Source: a bacterium (GTDB lineage Bacteria; Zixibacteria; MSB-5A5; GN15; FEB-12). From it: DNA of 64,000 nt. The notes below the pieces were generated by a model that saw only the letters and a list, made by a program, of their open reading frames with translations, ran no database searches and was not told where the DNA came from. The position numbers were made by a program, and so were the translations under genes. The stretch lies in the NCBI GenBank assembly GCA_016708025.1, contig JADJGQ010000002.1, forward strand, positions 1,054,001 through 1,118,000. Reading direction: 5' to 3'. Below, piece after piece: positions 53,037-64,000 of this stretch; positions within the stretch are counted from its first letter, which is position 1; each line of letters begins with the position of its first letter.

Positions 53037-55711
53037 TCACCACCCCAGAATCTGCTCCAGATTCCGGTTGAGCTTGAATATCCGCTCCTGGTAATCTTCC
53101 TTCTTCGCCTTTTCCTTCTCGATGATCTCTTTCGGCGCATTCGCCAAAAAGTCCGCATTCGCCAGCTTCTTGGAGAGCTTTTCATGCGCATCTTTCAGCG
53201 AATCGAGATCTTTCTGCAAACGGCTCTTTTCCGCATCCAGATCGATCAGTCCTGACAACGGCACAAATATCTCCGCGCCGGATATCACCGCCGAGGCAGA
53301 CAACGGCGGCTTTTTGACATCGGTCCCGACCACTAAATTCTCTACCCGCGCCAACGACCGGAAATATTCGATATGATTCTCCAGCAGTTTGCCGAATGCC
53401 GGCTCACTCACTCGAATATACAGATCCGACTTTTTCCCCGGCGGGACATTCAACTCCGAACGGACCGATCGTACCGCGATCACCACTTCCTGGATCTGGC
53501 GCAACAACCCCTCGAGATTTTCATCCCGATAGGTTCCTTCGGCTTTCGGCCAGGGCCAAATGTCAGCGTTTTCGCCTTGGAGCTGTCCCCCTCGATCAAC
53601 TGCAGGTAGATCTCTTCGGTGACAAACGGCACGAACGGATGCAGCAGCTTGAGTATCTGATTCAGCACATAGGTCGCGACATTCAGCGAACCCTCGCGAA
53701 TCGGCACACCCGGCTGATCTGGCTTGATCAGCTCCACATACCAGGAGCAATAATCATCCCAGACGAAATTGTAGAGCGTTTTGGCCGCGGCATTGAGACG
53801 ATACTCCGCAAACGCTTTGTCTACTGCCTCAACTGTCGTCTCGAGACGCGACAGTATCCACTTATCAAATATCATTAAGTCATCGCGATTGACCGTCTCC
53901 AGCACCGGCGGGCGTCCATCGAGACGCATCATCACAAACCGCGACACCTGGTAGACCTTGTTCACGAAATTCCGCCCGGTCTCGAACGCGTTCCGCCCAA
54001 GCCAGGGGTCCTGACCATCAGGCGTCGCCAGCATGAGGGAGATGCGGAGCGAATCCGCGCCGTACTTGTCGATCACCTCAAGCGGGTCGATCCCGTTGCC
54101 GAGCGATTTCGACATCTTAATGCCGTTGGCATCGCGGACCGTGCCGTGTATATACACATCCGTAAATGGCGACTCACCCTTAAACTCATATCCGGCCATC
54201 ACCATGCGCGCCACCCAGAGGAAAATGATCTCCGAGGCGGTCACCAGCACTTTGGTCGGATAGAACTTATCCAGCTCCGGCGTCTTCTCCGGCCAGCCGA
54301 ATGTCGAGAACGGCCAGAGCCAGGACGAAAACCAGGTATCGAGCACATCGGTATCCTGCACCAATGTCTCGGGGTCATGCCCGTTGGCTTCCTCTTTGGT
54401 CGGACGATTGACCGAGACAAACATCGTCCCATCCGGCGCATACCAGACCGGGATGCGATGTCCCCACCACAACTGACGCGAGATACACCAGTCGCGGATA
54501 TTCTCCATCCAATGCAAATAGGTCTTTGACCAATAGTCGGGGTGGAATCTCAGCTTGCCTGACTTGACCGCCTCGATCGCCGGCCCGGCCAGTTCATCCA
54601 TCTTCACGAACCATTGATCCGACAGATAGGGCTCAATGATATTGTGGCATCGATAGCAGGTTCCGGCCGAAAGATTGTACTTCTCGGTCTTCTCCAGGAA
54701 GCCGCGCTTATTCAGATCCTCGACGAGTCGCTTGCGGCCGTCAAAACGATCCAGCCCTTTGTATCGGTCGGCGTTTTCGTTGAGCGTTCCATCAGTGTTG
54801 AGGATATTCAATTCCTGAAGGTCATGCCGCTTGCCGATCTCAAAGTCGTTCGGGTCGTGCGCCGGGGTAACTTTGACCACACCGGTACCGAACTCCGGAT
54901 CAACATACGAATCTGCCACGATCGGAATTTCGCGCTCGATGATCGGGAGGATCACGGTCTTCCCGACATACTTTTTGTAGCGCGGATCTTTCGGTGAAAC
55001 GGCCAGCGCAGTATCACCGAGCATCGTCTCGGGACGGGTGGTCGCCACTGTCAGGTACTCATCCGACCCTTTTATTTTGTATCTGATATACCAGAGCGAA
55101 GAATCAAAATCCTTATGCTCGACCTCATCATCCGACAACGACGTCTTACACGACGGGCACCAGTTCACGATCCGGTGGCCGCGATAGATCCAGCCTTTGT
55201 CATAGAGATGCTTGAAGACGGTCGCCACGGCAGTGGAGAGGCCGTCGTCGAGCGTAAAGCGAGTCCGTTCCCAATCGCAGGAGCATCCCATCTTCCGCAA
55301 CTGCGAGAGGATGATATCTTTATTGCGATAGGCCCAGCCGCGGGTCCGCTCGACAAACTTGTCGCGACCCAGTTCACGGCGAGTGGAGCCTTCTTTCACC
55401 AATTGCTTTTCGACTATCACCTGCGTGGCGATCCCGGCATGATCCGCGCCCGGAAGCCACTCAGCTTCGAATCCGGCCATGCGGTGACGTCGCACCAGAA
55501 TATCCTGAATGGTATTATTCAGGCCATGCCCGATATGCAGGACATCCGTCACATTGGGCGGTGGGATCACCACCGAATAGGATGGCTTGGTTGAATTCGG
55601 GTCACCGTGGAAATAGTGATTCGCCAGCCATGCGGCGTAAATTCTATCTTCCACTTCAGCCGGATTGTAGGCCGAAGACTTCTTTTCTTTACCGTCGTTG
55701 CTGTTGCTCAT
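53037..55711 (-). CDS. valS: ValS, valyl-tRNA synthetase, frameshifted near the C-terminus
   Basis: Frame 1 carries 735 residues: HIGH-type motif VLHIGHGLNN near residue 57, the editing domain with TTRPETMLGDTA, the KMSKS loop IKMSKSLGNGID and the anticodon-binding domain. It then runs off into nonsense at TLTFGP. The remainder (WPKAEGTYRDENLEGLLRQIQ, VRSELNVPPGKK and the C-terminal coiled coil VDAEKSRL-like region LDAEKSRLQKDLDSLK) continues in another frame. The break lies at GGG (coding CCC) at 53553-53555; one added base gives 891 aa, a normal ValS. As the enzyme is essential, an assembly error is the likeliest cause. Confidence 0.93.
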
Positions 55712-55865
55712 GCTCTTTCACTGCGTTATATTGGCCGGTCTGATCTGCTGGCCGATTGTGATAAGCGCCTACTATAGCGCGATTTAGACTGTATGTCAAG
55801 TCGCCATACCCGGTTCGCCTGCCGGTCAGATTCCGGCAACCTACTAGAACAAGGATCGGTTCATT

Positions 55866-56687
55866 GTGTCTATCCCCAAGCTACTGGCACAGATAGAGGA
55901 CCCCTCGCTCACCCCGTTCGAGCGCCTCGTCAAATTGATGGCCATTCTTCGCTCTCCCGAAGGATGCAACTGGGACCGCAAACAGACCCATGAATCACTC
56001 ATCCCTTACCTGGTCGAAGAGTCCTACGAAGTTATCGACGCCATCGAACAAAAGCAGTACCCTGCCCTCCGCGAAGAGCTGGGTGATCTCGCCGTGCAAC
56101 TGGTTTTCCATGCCCAGCTTGCCGCCGAAAGGGGAGAGTTTACCATTCACGATGCTCTCTCCGATGTTGTCACCAAACTAGTCAACCGCCATCCGCACGT
56201 TTTCGGCGAGCGAAAAGATCTGAATCCCCAGCAGGTTCGCGATATGTGGGAGCAAAACAAAACCAAATCCGGCGAAAAAGAATCGGTGCTTGGCGGGATC
56301 CCGATGGCCATGCCTGCGCTCACGCTCGCATTCCGCATCGGAGAAAAAGCAGGCGGAGTTGGATTTGATTGGAAGAAACCTGAAGAAGTGATGGGGAAGA
56401 TCGAGGAAGAACTGGGGGAACTTCGCGCAGAATTGGATGCGCCTGTTCGAAGCAAAGAGCGCGTCGCGAATGAGATCGGCGATCTCCTCTTTGCCGTAGC
56501 CTCACTCGCACGCAAACTGGATATCGAGCCGGAATCCGCACTCCGCACCGCACTCATCAAGTTTCGCACGCGGTTTGATGCGATGGAGCGAAAGATCAGG
56601 ACCGACGGCAACAACTTCTCCGATTTTTCGTTACAGGAGCTTGAACAACGGTGGCAAGCGGTGAAATTGCACCACGAATCCGATTGA
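55866..56687 (+). CDS. mazG: MazG, nucleoside triphosphate pyrophosphohydrolase
   Basis: 273 aa from GTG at 55866. Two tandem MazG domains: the first with GCNWDRKQTHESLIPYLVEESYEVIDAIE and ELGDLAVQLVFHA, the second with EEELGELRAEL and EIGDLLFAVASLARKL, carrying the E-x-x-E...E-x-x-D metal ligands. It hydrolyses (d)NTPs to monophosphates, cleaning the nucleotide pool and lowering alarmone levels in E. coli. The length is normal. It is divergent from valS. Confidence 0.95.
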   Translation: MSIPKLLAQIEDPSLTPFERLVKLMAILRSPEGCNWDRKQTHESLIPYLVEESYEVIDAIEQKQYPALREELGDLAVQLVFHAQLAAERGEFTIHDALSDVVTKLVNRHPHVFGERKDLNPQQVRDMWEQNKTKSGEKESVLGGIPMAMPALTLAFRIGEKAGGVGFDWKKPEEVMGKIEEELGELRAELDAPVRSKERVANEIGDLLFAVASLARKLDIEPESALRTALIKFRTRFDAMERKIRTDGNNFSDFSLQELEQRWQAVKLHHESD

Positions 56688-57086
56688 ACCGCTATGAGAT
56701 AACATTTTGGTGTGTGGATAAGTGGAATTTTTTTCCTGATTCCGCACTCCACAGGAAATTTTCCTGAAACTGTACGCTTTTTTGTTGTGTTAAAATCGGG
56801 CATACGCTAACATTGGCGTCCAAACGAGTACGAAGAGGATCTTCGAAACCAGACCTAACGCGAGAGAACAGAACAGTCTTCCATATAGATCTGACACATC
56901 GTGGACTGATTCCAACGAGCACACGGCGACCGGAGACGGCCGGCTGTGAGGAGGATTAAGTATGGCATAACTTTCTGCAGGACGTTTCTCTTATGAAAAC
57001 CGCTGCGCAGTGTGCGCAGTACCGAGAAACCCCTGTAACGTTATTATGAACTTTACTCAACACCATTCAGCATAAGGATTTTGTGT
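56688..57086 (+). other. Long leader of the outer-membrane protein gene
   Basis: 399 bases without a gene. The part nearest the porin gene is structured (56949-57030), and upstream stretches are AT-rich (56700-56800), which could hold the promoter. Confidence 0.55.
56949..57030 (+). promoter_or_regulatory. Minimal ORF and nested hairpin in the leader
   Basis: A strong GAGGAGG site is followed by ATG GCA TAA (56962-56970), a two-codon reading frame. Next, GTTTCTC (56984-56990) pairs with GAGAAAC (57024-57030) around an inner hairpin CTGCGCA-GTG-TGCGCAG (57003-57019). The arrangement resembles a translation-dependent leader; no known riboswitch consensus was recognised. Confidence 0.4.
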
Positions 57087-58289
57087 ATGAAGAAAGCGAT
57101 CATTTTCGCTCTAGCTTTTGTGACCATGATCGGTGTCAGCGCCATGGCGACTGAGACCCGCACCGTGGTTATGGGACAGAACAATCACATCATGCTCGAC
57201 GATGCCAACCAGTGGCTTTATCCGTCCCGCGTGAACAACTACCCGAACATCGCCTCTGCCGAAGCCAACTGGAATTATGACGACATGTACAATGTCGGCG
57301 TGAACTGGAAATTCGGCGAAGAGAACCCGTGGGTCCTCGGTACCTATTTCTCCTCCAATGGTGAATACTATCCGCAGGGTTACTCCGGCAACTCGCTCGG
57401 TAACATGAGCTACCTTTACTATGGCGTGCCGTCCGTCGCGCCGGCCAAGCAGCAGTATGTCACCAACGGCAATGGCCGTTCGTTCGACCTGCTTTATGGT
57501 CGCAAACTCGGAACGTTCAACTTTGGTTTTGGCCTTGGCTACAACCACGCCTCCTACAAGTCCGAAGAGACCGATGACCAGACCGAAGAAGCCTTCACTC
57601 AGTACACCATCAGCCTGGGCGTGACCCCGGATGCCGGTAACTGGGATGTGGCGCTCCACTTCGCCATGGGCTCCTGGACCGATAAGGATGCCGATGGTGA
57701 AGAGCAGTCCGAAGCTGACGGCTACACCGACATCGCCGTTCTCGGCCGCTATTTCCACAAGATGAACAATACCGTCACGATCGTGCCGCACGCGATGCTC
57801 GCTACCGGCAGCCGTGGTGAGAAGTTCACTGGCGACTACGAAGCCAACTCCGACTACAAGGAGAAATTGACCTCCCTCGAACTCGGCGTCGGCATGAACT
57901 ACACGCCGGTCACCAATGTCCTCGCCGTTCTCGATTTCGGTTTCTGGCAGGATAAGATCAAGTACGAGATGGAAGGACAGGAAGACGAGACCGAATCCTG
58001 GACTTCTATGCCGTACTGGCGCCTCGGCGTCGAAGGCGAAGTCTTCAATTGGATGGACGTCCGCGCTGGCGCAACCTCTGACTGGGGTGGCTACAAGTGG
58101 GAAGACAACTACAAGTATGGTTCCATCATGAATGAAACCTACTTCGGCGTTGGCCTCAACTTCAACCGCCTGCACATTGACACCTACATGGATCCCGAGA
58201 TCCTGCTCGACGGTTTCAATTTCATCAGCGGTTCCACCGATCAGGACGACCTGAACTTCCAGGTCTCCCTCCTGTACGAAATGTTCTAA
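57087..58289 (+). CDS. Outer-membrane beta-barrel protein, 400 aa
   Basis: The ATG at 57087, eight bases after AAGGA, opens a signal peptide (KKAIIFALAFVTMIGVSAMA). The mature protein alternates aromatic-rich beta strands with acidic loops (NWNYDDMYNVGVNWKFGEE, FNFGFGLGYNHASYKSEETDDQTEE) and ends LNFQVSLLYEMF with a C-terminal Phe, the usual barrel-assembly end signal. The count of strands fits a medium-size barrel, but the family is not recognised. The long leader and strong terminator suggest an abundant, regulated protein. Confidence 0.85.
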   Translation: MKKAIIFALAFVTMIGVSAMATETRTVVMGQNNHIMLDDANQWLYPSRVNNYPNIASAEANWNYDDMYNVGVNWKFGEENPWVLGTYFSSNGEYYPQGYSGNSLGNMSYLYYGVPSVAPAKQQYVTNGNGRSFDLLYGRKLGTFNFGFGLGYNHASYKSEETDDQTEEAFTQYTISLGVTPDAGNWDVALHFAMGSWTDKDADGEEQSEADGYTDIAVLGRYFHKMNNTVTIVPHAMLATGSRGEKFTGDYEANSDYKEKLTSLELGVGMNYTPVTNVLAVLDFGFWQDKIKYEMEGQEDETESWTSMPYWRLGVEGEVFNWMDVRAGATSDWGGYKWEDNYKYGSIMNETYFGVGLNFNRLHIDTYMDPEILLDGFNFISGSTDQDDLNFQVSLLYEMF

Positions 58290-58313
58290 ACGTTAGATCA
58301 TATCGAACACAAA

Positions 58314-58343
58314 AGCCCGGTCTGCAAAGACCGGGCTTTTTTT
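58314..58343 (+). terminator. Rho-independent terminator after the barrel protein
   Basis: 9-bp perfect stem AGCCCGGTC / GACCGGGCT, six-base loop, then six T. Confidence 0.95.
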
Positions 58344-58391
58344 ATGTCGGTGACTGACTTCGGGACCGTGGGAACGGAATGAAGACTCCAG

Positions 58392-58530
58392 CCCTCATCC
58401 GGCGCTCCGCGCCACCTTCTCCCCAAGGGAGAAGGGAATACCTTGTCCTTCTATAAGATCGCCAGACAATGACAGAGAGATTTCCCCTCTCCTTGCGGGA
58501 GAGGGTGCCCCGAAGGGGCGGGTGAGGGCG
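58392..58530. repeat. Intergenic palindromic repeat (CCCTCATCC...GGTGAGGG)
   Basis: About 140 bases with inverted ends CCCTCA / TGAGGG and nested hairpins (CTTCTCCCCAAGGGAGAAG, CCCTCTCCTTGCGGGAGAGGG, GCCCCGAAGGGGC). Very similar elements are scattered in intergenic DNA of many unrelated bacteria. Confidence 0.75.
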
Positions 58531-58571
58531 TAGCCGAGCTAACTGACCCACAACCTGAAATTGAGAACCGT

Positions 58572-59345
58572 CTAGAAAGAAACTGAGACCATCAAGCCCG
58601 CGCCGTTTCGCCCGAAATAAGGCCCCCCGTAAACTGCTACCGCGCCGGTGGCATGCCTCAGGTACTTGTTGTATACCCGCTCTTCGTCGCTCCGCAGTAC
58701 CAGGCAGAAAACAGCGGCGGCAAAATCGACTCCGGCCAGCGCTTGAGAGGTCGACCGCTTGTCTTCATCACCATCCCCATCAAACGCGGTCAACTGCAGC
58801 ACTCCCAGCACCGCAAATGTCGTCCCCATGGCCAACCGGACCCTGCGGCCATTACCCGCCATCTGCTCAAGCGACACAGCCGCCATGGAATCGCGAGCCG
58901 ATGAATCCCTGACCTGCGAGATCCGCAGATACTCTTTCTCAGCTTTGGAAAGCTTCGTGAGCTCATGTACTCCCAAGAGCGCGCAGATCGCCCCGCTTCC
59001 CAGATAGATCATGCCGGCTTCACCCGATTTCCGATATTGTTTATCTTCGCTGCTTACCTCTACACCGCGCATGATCAACACCGCACCGCCGACCACTCCG
59101 ATAACTCCGTTTAGGGTCCTGTCCTGCTGCTTCATTTTCGCCAGCGGCTTCAGGTACTTCTCGTTCACGCTATTACTGTCCGGCACGACCTCTTCGAAAT
59201 ACTTGATCTTGGAATGATCTATCAGTGGCGCAGGTCGCACAGAGTCAGCACCCGTAGATTGCGCCAGACAATCAAAGACCGGGCAGAAGCTCGACACCAA
59301 AATGAATACCAGAAATGAAACAAGCTGATGAATGTGTCGATACAT
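58572..59345 (-). CDS. Exported protein of unknown family (paralog A), 257 aa
   Basis: The ATG at 59345 follows GGGAG and opens a signal peptide (LVSFLVFILVSSFCPVFDCLAQ). Mature part: KYLKPLAKMKQQDR, two hydrophobic stretches (GVIGVVGGAVLIM and MIYLGSGAICALLGV), LSKAEKEYLRISQV, and two more hydrophobic segments before the end GGPYFGRNGAGLMVSVSF. Four membrane segments and a terminal Phe are notable. It shares its order of motifs with the gene upstream. Confidence 0.75.
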   Translation of the reverse strand: MYRHIHQLVSFLVFILVSSFCPVFDCLAQSTGADSVRPAPLIDHSKIKYFEEVVPDSNSVNEKYLKPLAKMKQQDRTLNGVIGVVGGAVLIMRGVEVSSEDKQYRKSGEAGMIYLGSGAICALLGVHELTKLSKAEKEYLRISQVRDSSARDSMAAVSLEQMAGNGRRVRLAMGTTFAVLGVLQLTAFDGDGDEDKRSTSQALAGVDFAAAVFCLVLRSDEERVYNKYLRHATGAVAVYGGPYFGRNGAGLMVSVSF

Positions 59346-59392
59346 ACTACTCCCGTGTCCACACAGAGCGGACTTGCCCAATTGCGTTGTAC

Positions 59393-60172
59393 TTAGAATG
59401 AAAAGCAGGCTCTCAGGCCGGGCGTCCCATTCCAAAAACTCGGTCCCACTGCGAGAGTGAAAGAATCACCATGCTCGCGGGAGAAGCGGTCGTACGTCCG
59501 TTCCGCACTCGATTTGACCACAAGACAGATCAGACTGACGGCAAAACTGCTTCCAGCCAGAAAGACCTGTGTGCCATCATTCTCTTTACTCTGGCCCCCG
59601 GCGATGGCCAGTTGTACACCGCCGAGAATTGCGAAGGCGATGCCGTTTCTCAGCCTCGCTTTGCGGGCGTCGTGAGCCATCACCTCAAGCGACCTGCTCG
59701 TCTCATAGTTGCGTGACTCCGGATCTTCGATCTTCGAAATGCTGGCGTATTCCTTCTCTGCTTTGCTACGGAAAAACAGGTCATGGAATCCAAGGACGGT
59801 GAGCATTGTCCCGCTCCCTACTAAGATCGCTCCGCTTTGAGGGCCACTTCGTTTTCGCGCTTCGTCTGAAAAGGCACTGGCGCCTATTATAAGGATACCG
59901 GTTCCTATTGTCAGAGAGGTGAAACCGGAGACCATTCTGGAATCATGACCGCTCTTCGCCAACGGTCTGAGATAGTCATCGACATAGTCCGATACATGAT
60001 CATCTTGAAGTGGGCGGGAGGCTGCCAAACTCAAATGAGCAAGGTCGAGAGATGAAAGTGAAATGAGACTGTCTACCAATGGCGCTTGAGCCTGGACGGC
60101 TCCATTGAAGTTCAGACAGAGAGAGAAAATCACGCAGGAAAGAAGTCGAAAACAGAACAAAGGCCACTGCAT
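59393..60172 (-). CDS. Exported protein of unknown family (paralog B), 259 aa
   Basis: The start is taken at the ATG at 60172, just before the signal peptide (LFCFRLLSCVIFSLCLNFNGAVQAQ). It matches paralog A in DYLRPLAK, GSGTMLTVLGFHDL, RSKAEKEYASISKI, an ARKARLRNGIAFAILGGVQL helix, CLVVKSSAERTYDRFSREHG and the end GPSFWNGTPGLRACFSF. Identity is modest, so the duplication is old. 47 bases separate the two genes. Function unknown. Confidence 0.75.
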   Translation of the reverse strand: MQWPLFCFRLLSCVIFSLCLNFNGAVQAQAPLVDSLISLSSLDLAHLSLAASRPLQDDHVSDYVDDYLRPLAKSGHDSRMVSGFTSLTIGTGILIIGASAFSDEARKRSGPQSGAILVGSGTMLTVLGFHDLFFRSKAEKEYASISKIEDPESRNYETSRSLEVMAHDARKARLRNGIAFAILGGVQLAIAGGQSKENDGTQVFLAGSSFAVSLICLVVKSSAERTYDRFSREHGDSFTLAVGPSFWNGTPGLRACFSF

Positions 60173-60328
60173 ACAACCGCCCGGATTGAAAGTGACGACA
60201 CGTGGAGTCTTTCTTCCATGATACAAATGTCCGCGAAGGTTGTCAATGGATGACTGTCTGGATCACAGAGTGGCTGCCAGCCAATATTCTGCAATGGGAG
60301 GGAAGAGCTTTTAAAGTAAACTCATAAG

Positions 60329-60982
60329 TCAGCAGGGGCGTAAGAATATCAGTTGAATCCCCATCGTTTTGCCCAACTTCCACGCCGCGACCGACTCTCT
60401 ATTGTCGCCTCCACCAGCTCGATCTACTGGCAAGTCACCCTTGGTGATGGCCTTAGTCGTTTTGTGTTGGGAGGCAAGCAACAAAGCATACAGTGTCTGC
60501 TTCAACTCAAATCCCTTCACTGAGTCAAGGTGCGCTATCAACGGTCGGATAGCCGGCAACCCTTTCATGCCAAGCTCCTCTGGAGCGATCCACCATGTAG
60601 GAGGGTCATCATAATGACCGTAATAGGAATAAAAGGTAGAATCTCCCAACTGCCGTATCAAAAAACTGACTGTGTCCAATCCAGAATTTGCTTGCGCTGT
60701 CCAGGCCATACGGACTATCTGCTGGCGAAGAACATCATGCCCGTTTAGTAATCTCTTAATGAATTTAGCGGTGCCGCTACTGTCGAATGGAACCGCTTCT
60801 CTCCTCATGCTGTCCACGACCAAATTCAGCGAATCGATCTGCGCCTGCCATTTGGCCGTCATCTCCGCCGCCGCCCGACGGTTCCCTTCTTCGGTCTTCG
60901 CCTTCCAGATAGACAATGCCGCTCCCACGCCGATCAGCACGATCAGCCCCACAACCAATACAACGTTCTTGCCGGAATACAT
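60329..60982 (-). CDS. Membrane-anchored hypothetical protein, 217 aa
   Basis: One N-terminal membrane helix (NVVLVVGLIVLIGVGAALSIW) followed by a coiled coil (about 28-62) and a helical region with FIKRLLNGHDVLRQQIVRMAWTAQ and GLPAIRPLIAHLDSVKGFELKQTLYALLL that recalls HEAT-type helical pairs. No family recognised. It is divergent from the S46 peptidase gene. Confidence 0.7.
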   Translation of the reverse strand: MYSGKNVVLVVGLIVLIGVGAALSIWKAKTEEGNRRAAAEMTAKWQAQIDSLNLVVDSMRREAVPFDSSGTAKFIKRLLNGHDVLRQQIVRMAWTAQANSGLDTVSFLIRQLGDSTFYSYYGHYDDPPTWWIAPEELGMKGLPAIRPLIAHLDSVKGFELKQTLYALLLASQHKTTKAITKGDLPVDRAGGGDNRESVAAWKLGKTMGIQLIFLRPC

Positions 60983-61119
60983 ACTCCAGTATACAGATTC
61001 TCTCGCCCCGCCGCAAGATTTTCAATATTCTCCTCAACGTCTCCTTCTTCGTCCAGATAATCCTTGCAAAACAAGACAATTCGCTCCTTCTTTGGGAGGT
61101 TACCAAAGGAGAGATCCCT

Positions 61120-63291
<2,172 letters not shown>

Positions 63292-63313
63292 TCGCATCCG
63301 GCAACGATACCCT

Positions 63314-63346
63314 GGGGTGGTCGTGATTCGCGACCACCCCTTTTTT
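63314..63346 (+). terminator. Rho-independent terminator of the S46 gene
   Basis: 10-bp perfect stem GGGGTGGTCG / CGACCACCCC with a 7-base loop and six T. Confidence 0.95.
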
Positions 63347-63448
63347 GTCTGGGCAGCAACGCGGCAGAGATACTCATCCTTCGGGAACAAAATAGACACA
63401 GTAGTCGTTATTAGAGTGTCGGCATCATTGCCATTGGAGGGATATCAT

Positions 63449-64000
63449 ATGCGATACCAAGTGTCGATATCCGCGACCGGCACCAGTCTGCTGGTCAGAT
63501 CAACGCTGGTGCTCCTGCTCATCCTGTCCTGCAGTCACGAATCTCCGCAAATGCAGCAATCTGTCACCACTCCGACAGCGGTGATGGTGCAATCATCTGG
63601 CTGTCGCCAGACGGTGAGCGACCGTGAAGCCCGCTACACTGCCACTCCGGATTGCATCTATCTGTCGTACGACAAACATCATGTCCTGCGTCTCACCCAT
63701 GTGAATGCCGTGATGAACTGCTGTATCAGTGGTAACTCCGTTTCTGCGGTTGTCAGCGAAGGTATGATTCGGATCACCGAGCAGGAGAAGTTCGAGGGAA
63801 CCCAACCGTGCCGCTGCCTCTGCCTGTATGATCTGGTTTATGAAGTGAGACAGGTTCCACCCGGTCTGTACACGATCCGGATCGAGGAGACAAATCTTCC
63901 TTCCGGCGAACCGATGCTTGAAGGGACGGTCGACTTGACCTCACCGATCACTGACACTATCTGTGTGCAGCACAGCAACTATCGGTCGCTGGCGACCTCG
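63449..64000 (+). CDS. Cysteine-rich lipoprotein (3' partial)
   Basis: ATG at 63449 after GGAGGG; the frame stays open to the end of the window (184 codons seen). Signal peptide STLVLLLILSC with lipobox ILSC. The mature part has LTHVNAVMNCCISG and later TQPCRCLCLYDLVYEVRQVPPGLYTIRIEE, a Cys-Cys...Cys-x-Cys-x-x-Cys arrangement that I recall from small secreted or lipid-anchored proteins of the FCB group. The cysteines may bind a metal or form disulfides. It is cut off by the window edge. Confidence 0.75.
   Translation, partial: MRYQVSISATGTSLLVRSTLVLLLILSCSHESPQMQQSVTTPTAVMVQSSGCRQTVSDREARYTATPDCIYLSYDKHHVLRLTHVNAVMNCCISGNSVSAVVSEGMIRITEQEKFEGTQPCRCLCLYDLVYEVRQVPPGLYTIRIEETNLPSGEPMLEGTVDLTSPITDTICVQHSNYRSLATS

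Noticed and set aside
53037..53750. Separate 237-codon gene overlapping the end of valS
   Set aside because: Its first part is nonsense against the valS frame and its second part is the true ValS C-terminus, so it is the frameshifted end of valS.
57111..58175. 354-codon open frame antisense to the outer-membrane protein gene
   Set aside because: It mirrors a gene with a signal peptide, ribosome-binding site and terminator; its translation is Val/Gly/His-rich without domains.
58392..58530. Terminator or small RNA at 58.4-58.5 kb
   Set aside because: The nested hairpins match a widespread type of intergenic repeat, and the barrel gene already has its own terminator at 58314-58343.

Overview
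The window looks like a fragment of a chromosome from an uncultivated member of the FCB superphylum, most likely Candidatus Zixibacteria or a close relative. This rests on several things: the C-terminal dockerin-like tail at the left edge (Cys-Cys, then GNVN, then repeated DLSDLSLLISYL units); a PorX-type response regulator/PglZ protein beside a membrane histidine kinase; a secreted protein of a family otherwise familiar from Bacteroidota; an S46 dipeptidyl-peptidase; and many small lipoproteins. The assignment comes from recalled family patterns, not from a search. Housekeeping genes look moderately GC-rich by eye, while several accessory stretches (about 1-5 kb, 23-25 kb, 42.6-43.5 kb, 49.5-52.9 kb) look clearly more AT-rich.

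Layout: 1-0.5 kb, the tail of a secreted protein. 1-5.1 kb, a three-gene accessory module: an unknown 335-aa protein, a soluble zinc-finger protein of anti-sigma (ZAS) type, and a membrane-spanning Lon-like Ser-Lys protease with an FG-GAP-like outer domain. 5.6-9.2 kb, initiator tRNA, a cation/proton antiporter and motAB. 9.4-26.7 kb, a mixed set with mfd, a glycosyltransferase, a squalene/phytoene synthase, a DUF4139 protein, a TPR protein, priA, a HI0933-type flavoprotein, small proteins, and two tandem paralogous calcium-loop lipoproteins. 27-40.8 kb, a long leftward operon with very tight junctions: serS, PorY-like kinase, porX, tsaE, tsaB, rimI, accD, folC, two GAF-domain kinases and an NtrC-type regulator. 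41-49.4 kb, rpmB, aqpZ flanked by repeats, a lipoprotein, an RsbU-like phosphatase, rarA, an FCB secreted protein, ppa and an acetyltransferase. 49.4-52.9 kb, a repeat-bounded accessory island with a TIR-domain protein, an IS3-type transposase remnant, a small lipoprotein and a broken WG-repeat lipoprotein. 53-64 kb, valS, mazG, a structured leader plus outer-membrane beta-barrel protein, tandem paralogous exported proteins, an S46 peptidase and a cysteine-rich lipoprotein running off the right edge.

Five reading-frame breaks in four genes (a calcium-loop lipoprotein, folC, the WG-repeat gene twice, and valS) are all repaired by adding exactly one base. Since valS and folC are normally needed, this pattern suggests single-base deletions in the assembly rather than gene decay, though slippage at the A9 run in folC is possible.

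The strongest candidate for an undescribed system is the 994-5115 module. Its parts resemble, by analogy only, a sigma/anti-sigma/protease relay in which a membrane Lon-like protease senses something outside the cytoplasm. The second candidate is the TIR-containing island bounded by copies of a palindromic repeat.
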